From assembly GCA_018398585.1 (NCBI GenBank), contig JAGTTD010000007.1:5959320-6023319 (forward strand): a stretch of 64,000 nt of DNA, given 5' to 3'. Position 1 is the first letter of the stretch. The number at the start of each line of letters is the position of its first letter. Below are positions 56,684 through 64,000 of this stretch, one piece after another. The translations under genes and the position numbers were made by a program. The stretch is from Simmondsia chinensis. Taxonomy: Eukaryota > Streptophyta > Magnoliopsida > Caryophyllales > Simmondsiaceae. Under the pieces are notes generated by a model. That model had not been told where the DNA came from. It made no database searches and saw only the letters and a list, made by a program, of their open reading frames with translations.

Positions 56684-56957
56684 ATGGCGTTCTTATGAGA
56701 GGGTGAAAGTGTGAGAGGAGAGAATCCTTGCCTTTAATTGTAATGGGCGGCCAAGATTTAATGAGCATTGAAAAAATAATAATTTACGGCCCCATTGGGT
56801 AGAAAAAAAGAAGGGGTGACAGAGGAAAATTTTATTTTCCAATACTAAACAAATCTTGGCCGTAAATTGTTATTTTTTTAGTGTGCAACAAATCTTGGCC
56901 ATCCGTTATGACGGAGGGCCAGAATTCGCCCCTCTTACGCTCTCATAGGAACGCCAT
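56684..56957. mobile_element. MITE in the TA repeat of the gypsy LTR
   Basis: 274 bp with 18-bp terminal inverted repeats (ATGGCGTTCTTATGAGAG and CTCTCATAGGAACGCCAT, 17 of 18 matching). Inner blocks are also partly inverted: CGGCCAAGATTTAATG / AATCTTGGCCATCCG. The flanks are TA repeats, so a TA target duplication fits but cannot be proven. No coding capacity. Confidence 0.8.
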
Positions 56958-57228
56958 ATATTTATATATATATATATATATATACTATCTATGAGACCTA
57001 TTTGAGTTACCGAATTACAACTTGATTGGTTCTTTTTTGCAACACATGGTCAGGTTTCTCAAAGCAATCTTCAATTATGCTTCGATTATGCTTGATTATG
57101 CCCTTTTTTAACCTTTGTTTGCTCTGTTATACTCTAAGCCTAAATGTACCTAAATTACAACAAAACACAAATTTAAAAGCCGAATATATAGCATGAATGA
57201 AGAATAAAATATGTAAATATAAGGCAAA

Positions 57229-57952
57229 TGACCGTCTACAGCCTCCTATTAAGTATGCTGCCTTCGATACTCTAACACAAAATACCTCCCCCGCCCCCGA
57301 CTTCGAAGTTCTGAAACTACCCTTCTAATTGAAGAAGGTGCATAAAACCGACACCAAGGATGCTCCCCCCACCCCCCAAAAAAAAAAAAGAACAAACACA
57401 TGTCCTAGTTGCTACAAGTACACAAGGATCCTAAACTAAAATTAAACGAGTTGAGCCTCGAGCCTAACGAACTCAAGCTTAGATCAACTCAAATACACCC
57501 ATAACTGGATCGCTATTTCTCCAATTATGAATGACGATATGTGATAGAAGTAAACTAATATTGTAACTAATTTTAAAACGGGCTCTTAATAAATGGCCCC
57601 CCAAGCAACTTCTTTGGTTTCTTGGGGACTAGATTGGCCCTGCATGTTAGGTGTTAGGTTATTCAAAGCTAAAATATAATCATGGAACATTATTGTTCCG
57701 ACCATGGTCAACTTAACTTGTACATCCAATAAATCAGAACGGGTTAGTTTCATTAACTTGCCAAAAATTGGTTGCTTTCATTAACGGGTTGGATTGGGTC
57801 AGGCTATTAACGAGTGGAGCCAAGTCAAGTCCTGTCATGATGGGTCAACCAATGACCCCATTCCTTGATCACCTATAATAGCAACACGTGTTCCATATTG
57901 GGTTAGTGTTCCACTACCGAGACTAGTACATTCTTTAAACCCATATAGGTAG
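57229..57952. other. possible continuation of the interrupted copia gag, then intergenic
   Basis: 57229-57330 on the + strand reads DRLQPPIKYAAFDTLTQNT-like sequence, which might continue the gag cut at 44580. A C-run and A-run follow at 57364-57389. Nothing else recognised. Confidence 0.35.
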
Positions 57953-58600
57953 GGGTGTTAAAAAAAAATCTGTAATCCAATACCAAACTGAATATCCAAA
58001 ATATCAATTCGAAAATGTGGTTAACCATAACGATTTTCAGGTTCGGTTAACCGAACTAAATAAATTTAACATATTTCAATACGGGAACCATTAATGATTT
58101 TGTTTATTTCAGTTAACCGATTTACTGAAATACTATATATAATGTATATGTTTTTACATATTTATAATATGATATTATTCACTAAGTATGCTTTTCTAGC
58201 ATATAACTAACTATTCCACAATACATAACTTTATCATTTTTCTCCCGATTCATCTCCTATTAAAATATACTCATGCTCCGCTGTTATATTTCAAATACTA
58301 ACTAAGCACTACTTTGTTACGATCCAGTGCTATTCGTTTCCCACATGTTGGTCAAAACAAAATATTATATGTCTAATTTTCTAGAATTGGATTATACGCC
58401 TATAATTTGTTGAATATTATCATGTTTAATGTATTCTTTGAACATTTACAAACCATTAAGCAGAAATATCATATAACATGAAAGGCGTTGTATTAGTTTT
58501 TTGGTTACCAGTTAACCGATATAATCAAACCAAATTACCGAAAGTCGATTAACCGGTCTCTTTGGTTATAGTAACGGTTAGATATTTTTGAGTATTTTGA
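57953..58600. repeat. degenerate hAT-like non-autonomous element with GGTTAACCG motifs
   Basis: Starts TAGGGGTGTTAA (57953-57964), a hAT-type end. Several palindromic GTTAACCG / CGGTTAAC units recur (about 58019, 58043-58058, 58110, 58510 and 58550). No matching right end was found, so the boundary is arbitrary. Confidence 0.4.
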
Positions 58601-59200
58601 TTGAGTCTCAAAATACAACTTGTATCATTCTCTATATATCTTCACTTACGAACCCACTACCACATTTATAAGCTTTTTAAGAAAATGCATGAGTTGTGTC
58701 ATTGCTTTCTTGTGTTCAAAAAAAAAAAAGAAAAAAGAGTTGTATCACTGATTGAGGCGTGGCATGCATGCATCCGTTTTCTTGTACATATATATTATAT
58801 GGGAATATAAAGATTTTTTACATATTTTTTTATTTTTTAAATATTTGATAATATCCAATATTACCTCTAAAAATTTACTCAAAAAATATCCAACGTTTAC
58901 AACAATAACAAAAATAAAATATAAAAAATGGCTATAATCCATAAATTAAATTAGAATTATCACATGATGTCATCAGGTTATACATCTAGGAAATTTAATT
59001 TACAAATTAGTCTTCATTCTTTTCTCCGACAGTTACATCTGCATATTTCTGCTCCTAATATCTCTCTCCCCATGCTGAGTTTTTTTTCTTTTTTTTTTAT
59101 TTTGGTGAGGGACAGAAAATGAAATTCTCCTTCTCTTTTCATTTTACGTTCATTTTTGGATTCGATTGGGGAAAAAAAAAACTTTGATTTGAGGATCAAA
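58601..59200. other. intergenic AT-rich sequence
   Basis: A/T runs near 58719-58738 and 59080-59099. No gene seen before the profilin-like ATG. Confidence 0.4.
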
Positions 59201-59313
59201 ATGTCGTGGCAAACTCACGTTGATAAATTTTTGTGCGACATTGATGCCTGCAGCCAGCACCTAACCGCCGTCGCTAGTCTTGGCCTTGACGGTTACGTAT
59301 TGGGTTTTGATTG
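59201..59313 (+). pseudogene. profilin exon-1-like fragment
   Basis: The ATG at 59201 begins MSWQTHVDKFLCDID, then QHLTAVASLGLDGYVLG. Plant profilins begin with MSWQ(T/A)YVD, then a short helix, then LTAAAI-x-G-x-DGSVWA. So this looks like the start of a profilin, the small actin-monomer-binding protein of the cytoplasm. About 36 residues are recognisable; after GYVLG similarity is lost. The following frame (to 59419) has no profilin features. The actin-binding C-terminal half was not found within the next 1.5 kb. It may be a broken gene or an exon captured by a transposon. Confidence 0.6.
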
Positions 59314-60252
59314 GAATTGGGGACATGTCACGGTATTTTGTTGTTCCGTTACTGAGCAAATTGGAGTGTACTCCAACCCAACACCCAAGAGTACACTCCT
59401 ATGTTGGTTACCGTATTAACCTTGGGAGTCAGAGTGCAAGAAATCCCGTTTGTACCCGTACGAGGCATAAACAACTTAGGGCAGAGGTTTACTCGTCAGC
59501 ACCGTAATTCTTTGGTTTGATTACTTTCTCTGTCCTTTTCATTACTCGTGTGTTTATTCAATTATACTAGTCGTTTTATTCACTTGCCTATTAGACTTAA
59601 GTTTTGTGTTGTTCAAGCTTATGATTGTTTTTGTTCATCTTGTAACTGACCCTTTTGAGTATAAGCTGGGTTATTTAAAAGCCCTTGATTAACTCCCTTT
59701 CAGGTCGAGGTCAGTCCTCTTGAGATTAATTCAATTCGAGATTAGTAAGTTCCTTTCTTAAACTTGATTTATGTATTTTGAGTTCCTATTGTCTAACTTG
59801 AGTTCATTTTTCAATTGCTCATTGACTCTGTGTATTTTCCTACAGAATTGTAGTGTTCACTCAAGACTAGTATCTAGTGCTACACTAACTCGCATGGACA
59901 CATGATGCGGAGCGTGATGGATTGATACAATCCCACATCAGCTGGAGATAAGAAAGCAAAATAGTTCATATATCAAAAGAGCTACTCCACCAATTTTCAA
60001 TTAGTTTTGAACTGAAACCTTTGTATATCGGTGAGCTGAGATTGGGGAGCTGGTAGTGACTGATGATACGATGGGATGGTGTAGGTAGTCAGCGATAGGG
60101 TGCTGCCGGGCAGGGTTGGGTTTTTGTAGGATTCTTTGTTCTTCTTCAAAATATTTATGCAAATGAACATATTATCCTTAAAATATTTGTAAAAGTAATT
60201 CTTATCTTATATGTTTCACTTGAAAATTTATTGACAGTAGTCTCACATAATT
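59314..60252. other. intergenic, nothing recognised
   Basis: No second profilin exon and no repeat partner seen. CCCACATCAGCTGGAGATAAG near 59932-59952 resembles wording of some plant repeat elements, but I cannot place it. Confidence 0.4.
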
Positions 60253-61898
60253 TTGTTTTTTTTGGCCATAAAAGCCCGAAGGCGCTCTACTGATAACAAT
60301 TATTTACAAAAGAAGACAAAACCGACGGGGATCATGGGAACAAGCTCCCAAGAATTGCAACTTTGCCACAAGATGGGCAGACATATTTGCTGACCTAGAA
60401 CAACAAGAAAAAGAAACCAAAATAAATGAAGATAACAAAATTTTTTATGTCCTCCACCAAAGGGCAATATCGCATGGAGGAAGAGCATCATCAGGGAAAA
60501 CACGAATCATCTCAAGACAGTTAGATTCAAAAATGACAAAATGAAAACCAGCCAACAGTGCTTAAAGCAAGACACTCAGCAAACCAAATTGAACCAGCAA
60601 AAGCAGACCCGCACCAACTCGAAAAAACCACGGCCCTAGAATCTCGTCTAATAATAGCAAGTCCAGCAGCGGTGGATGGCTCGGTCCAGCCCCATCAAGA
60701 TTGAACTTTCCATTTGGAGGGAACAACCATCTCTGCATATGAATGTGATTACTGGGCGGTTGAATCAAATCCTCAGCAGCCAACCAAGCATTGCGAGCAT
60801 CACACATAGCACGAGCAAGCACCCATTTCGGGCCATCAACAACACCATCAAAAATAAACCTACATCAGGATTTCCAGATCGACCAACAAATAAAAATAAT
60901 TTTAGCTAAAGAAGAGGAATCATTGGCAAGCAAAGAAGAAATATTCTCCCACCACAACGAAAATCCCATCCAATGTGATTCAACCTAAAACCAAAGTCAG
61001 ACGAAACCAAACAGCCTCAGCAAACGAGCACATAAGGAAAAAATGGCCAACTGACTATGGAATATGAAGACAATGAGGGCAAATAATTGATGAAGAATTC
61101 ACTCTTTTTGCAATGTTAACAAATAAAAGAAGGGCATCATCCAAAATGCGCCATAGAAAAAAAAAGAAGATGGGGAGGAATGAGAGCATTCCAAATACTA
61201 GATGGGACATTTTCGTTCTGGGAAATCCGACGAGGATGCATAAAACCTTTTATCCTCAGGGGAGACAGAATAGCACAATAAAGCATATCCTTGATTGACT
61301 TTATAAATCCCTTTCGAATCAAGCAACAAAATCAACAAATCCTCAATTTGAAGATTATAAATCGAAATACAACGAATGAGCTTCACCTCATCAGCAGAAA
61401 AGAACCTATGAAGCTCAGAAATGTTCCAAGCACGAGAAGCAGGATTGATAAGATCAACAACCCTAAGCCCATCCAACCCTAGAGGCCTAGGATAGGGAAG
61501 CAAGCTCACTCCCTCAGGCAGCCAATCATATTTCCAAACATCAATTCTTCTACCATTATTAACATTCCACTTCAAACCTCTTGAGGAAATCACGTCACTC
61601 AAGAATACAATGCCAAAACCATGAGGGACAATACCCAATACGAGCATCCAGGAAGTCACCATTAGGAAAGTAATGATCTCTCAACACATAAACCCATAAA
61701 GCATCAAGATTATCAAGGTTTCTCCTAGCTTAATTAGCTATAGCCAAATTCATTCATTCCATATCACAAAAGCCCAAAACCCCCAAACCCTTAGGCTTAG
61801 CCAATTTTCTCCAACTCACCTAATGAATATGATTCTCATTATCAATTTTTTCCCTCCACCAAAATTTAGCAATTAAACCATTAATTGTTCGGGCTATG
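60253..61898 (-). mobile_element. L1-type LINE, 3' part (after RT, zf-RVT, RNase H)
   Basis: Minus-strand remnant. From high to low coordinate it has FWWREKIDNENHIHW-like (about 61870), then a stretch VNNGRRIDVWKYDWLPEG (about 61511-61560). Then come WNISELHRFFSADEVKLI (about 61375-61430) and a zinc-knuckle-like CPHCLHIPQSVGHFF (about 61045-61090). Finally there is an RNase H-like start WLFPPNGKFNLDGAG (60700-60745). It ends in a short A-tract (seen as TTTTGTTTTTTTT at 60252-60264). Stops and frameshifts throughout. The 5' part is cut off at 61898 by a copia LTR and may resume beyond the window. Confidence 0.8.
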
Positions 61899-63031
61899 TG
61901 TTGGTGTTCTTTAAAGTTCTAAAACCAATTTCTATCCAGTTAAAGTTCTCAAAACACTCTTGTTAAAATTGATCTGATAAAACCTAACCTCTTTACAGCC
62001 CAAGTTCAAAACCTGTTATTTTAACTTTACTGTTTTTAGGTTATCTCGTTAAACCCGGTTTTTACTTCAACAATAACTTGGTTCATTTTCGGATCTTGTA
62101 AAATGGTGGTCTTTAAACTTGAGGCTCTATGCTTTGATTCGAGATTACATGCGACGAGAGAAGACAATAACGAAATAAAGATAGTACACACGATTTTAAC
62201 ATGGTTCGGCCCTAAATGGCCTACTCCACGGTCCCCCCCTACCGCTAGAGAGCTGTATTTTATTAATCATTCAAAGATTACAACCGCGTAATGGTACAAG
62301 GCGCTTTCAACATCAAATACCTAAGCTATTAGTTACAAGCCTCTCTTTGTACAACCATTTACAACCGAATCAGTAAAGAATAAAAGAGAGGGTAAGAGAA
62401 ATTTACCAACTCTGAGCCAGGTAGCTGCTATACCATCACGATCCCAAATCCCTAGGACGATCCGTCTTCGTGGTTCCCAGCACCGGCGAGCTCCATTCCT
62501 TACCAGCTTGGTTTTGGCACCATAAACCCTTAGGACAAACCCTAGGAACACCCCCAAAAAAGGTTGAAGATGGACATGGTAGGGAGAGAGAGAGTACGGT
62601 CAAAAAAGACCCAAAAATAAACCACCCATCTTTTTCTCTCTCCAAAACACCCATTTATAAAACAAATGAAGATCCAAGTGAGGGAAGCAAGAACCGTTGG
62701 ATCAAGCACAAATGAAGGGCGCAAATTTCACCACAAAATCAGCCACTCACATGGTGATACGTGGCAGAGATGAGGAGGGAAAAAATGGGAAAGCTTCCCC
62801 AAGAAGCTTCGTGCTATTGTGAATAAAAACGACTAAAAAACTTAAATTTAATTTATTATATTTACTTAATTTATTTTACTTAAATACAAAGCACATTTTG
62901 ATTTAAGTAAAATTCCTTATTTAAGTATTTTACGTTTTATTCGGCCAAACTTGTTTGTGACTAATAGCTTAGCTCTCTCTGGCCATTGTACTCAGACATA
63001 GTTTGGATTATTTAGGAACCAAATTCCAACA
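61899..63031 (-). repeat. copia LTR (3' LTR on the minus strand)
   Basis: On the minus strand it begins TGTTGGAATTTGGTTCC at 63031, preceded by the PPT AAGTGGAGAAT (about 63032-63042). It probably ends GAACACCAACA at 61899, where LINE sequence starts. TATA-like TTTTATAAATGGG near 62650 on the minus strand. The left end is inferred from the TG/CA pair and the LINE junction. Confidence 0.65.
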
Positions 63032-64000
63032 ATTCTCCACTTGGTTACTAATTAGTCTAACTACTGGACTCACTCTAGTAATAGGGGTACAAAACATTTT
63101 GTTTTGGCCCTGATTCTTCTCCTGAAACGCAGGAGACCTGAACCAAGTTAATGAACCCCATTAACTTGTTCAGGGGCACGGCTTTAGTTCTCATATCAGC
63201 CGGATCTTTCATCCGTTCAAATTTTCAGCAACTCTGCCTATCGCCCTCTAACTATTTCATTATGAAACGCGTCGTGACAGCTAGATGCATACTCCTATCA
63301 TGGACTACAGTGTTCCTGCTAAATGCTAGCACTGACTGGCTATCCATATATCCCTAGAATTCCTAGGCCTAAGTTTAATTCTTCCAGAAGTCTATTTAGC
63401 CTAATTCCCTCTTTAATGGCACCCGTTAGCTCCAGGAGTCCACTACAGTCATTTGACGATACTGTCATTGACTGGACCTTGGATCTCCAACTAATAGTCT
63501 CGGCCATTCAAAGAGATCACGTAGGAGCTCTTGGACTTTCGTTTGACCAGATCTCTACCGAAATAGACATCAGTGTACCCTAAGAGATTTAGGTTTATGT
63601 TCCCACAAACGTAAGTACTATCATCAAACTACCCTTGATATATATCCCGATAGCTATTTAACCACATCCCTGTGCTCCTTCCCTAAATTCACCTAACCTA
63701 GAGAGCACGCTAATTGGTTAAGCTACGGTCAGACCCGGTACAAGTCATGGACTACATGATTGACCCTATAGCATTAGCCTATGGAACATTGCTCTAATCA
63801 GCAACCTCCTGTTCATTCCTAAGATTTTGGTATTTGCTGAAAAATTTGTCTTGTTATGTAAACTCTAACTTTTAGCCGCCGTCATGTTAAACCTATGAAT
63901 GACCTTCTCTAAGTAATTAGACTGAGATAAGTTTATTGTTTTCAACATTCGATTAACTACCAATCTCCACTCCTAATTCCACTTAGCAGGACCAAGGTCT
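63032..64000 (-). pseudogene. copia RT C-terminus and RNase H (element continues past the window)
   Basis: On the minus strand, from the window edge, an RT C-terminal block reads DLGPAKWN and then LSQSNYLEKVIHRFNMT (about 63880-63940). RNase H follows with ISWRSKVQSMTVSS (about 63440-63490), AIKEGIRLNRLLEELNLG (about 63365-63420) and the tail DPADMRTKAVPLNKLMGFINL (about 63150-63210). Frameshifts are present. The PPT and LTR follow immediately. Confidence 0.8.

Larger units (their letters stand above)
44581..57228 (-). mobile_element. Athila/Tat-like Ty3/gypsy element with gag and protease only
   Basis: Two long LTRs (44581-48221 and 52293-57228, each carrying later insertions). Without the insertions the left LTR is about 1.46 kb. 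The internal region (48222-52292) has gag and protease on the minus strand but no RT, RNase H or integrase. It has a tRNA-Asp-like primer site and a GCTTGAGGACAAGC motif before the 3' LTR, both usual for Athila/Tat elements. Flanks TGATG (left) and TGACC (right) could be a decayed 5-bp TSD in the copia gag. Confidence 0.8.
52293..57228 (-). repeat. right (5') LTR of the Athila/Tat-like element, with viral and MITE insertions
   Basis: 52293-53450 and 56985-57228 match the left LTR. The material between lies within what was a TA microsatellite in the LTR. It comprises an endogenous caulimovirid fragment and a MITE. Confidence 0.8.

Noticed and set aside
62103..62715. Several 60-81-codon frames on both strands
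   Set aside because: They fall within the copia LTR (61899-63031), and none shows a domain.

Overview
The window looks like a gene-poor, transposon-rich stretch of a flowering-plant (probably eudicot) nuclear genome. The reasons are overall AT-richness, nested LTR retrotransposons of plant copia and gypsy lineages, plant-type LINEs (L1 and RTE), hAT-type MITEs, an endogenous caulimovirid fragment, and one plant-specific intron-bearing gene. I found no prokaryotic features, tRNA, rRNA or CRISPR arrays. Most short open frames are accidental, or are fragments of decayed polyproteins.

Layout. 1-5.2 kb: two gypsy remnants in opposite orientation, one split by a non-autonomous copia element (1418-4255) with a perfect 5-bp target duplication (TSD). 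6-9 kb: a long hairpin MITE and a LINE ORF1 fossil with an RRM-like domain. 9.0-14.5 kb: a full-length but decayed copia element on the + strand. 16.4 kb: a 290-bp miniature LTR element (TRIM/SMART-like). 17.3-34.6 kb: abutting and nested minus-strand LTR elements, namely two LARD-like elements with almost no coding sequence, a short internally deleted copia (22.2-24.5 kb), an RTE LINE inserted in an LTR, and a truncated third LARD copy. 35.2-36.4 kb: two hAT-type MITEs of one family in opposite orientation, rich in GGGTAC-like repeats. 36.6-38.1 kb: a promoter-bearing, LTR-like segment of unknown family.

The one gene I consider intact is at 39027-39772 (+). It has two exons and encodes a 215-residue protein resembling the 23-kDa jasmonate-induced protein (JIP23) family. 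A 197-bp hAT-type MITE ends a few bases before its probable TATA box, and a second hAT-type MITE lies about 450 bp downstream.

43.3-57.2 kb is a nest. A copia gag (+) is interrupted by a 12.6-kb minus-strand Athila/Tat-like gypsy element that keeps gag and protease but has no recognisable RT or integrase. That element's left LTR contains a copia LTR insertion with a duplicated LTR/primer-site junction. Its right LTR contains an endogenous caulimovirid fragment in a TA repeat and a MITE. 57.2-64 kb holds a profilin exon-1-like fragment, the 3' part of an L1 LINE, and the LTR plus RT/RNase H end of another copia element that runs off the window.

Everything here was read by eye. Family assignments rest on motifs, LTR/TSD structure and comparison between copies within the window. 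Boundaries of old elements are approximate.
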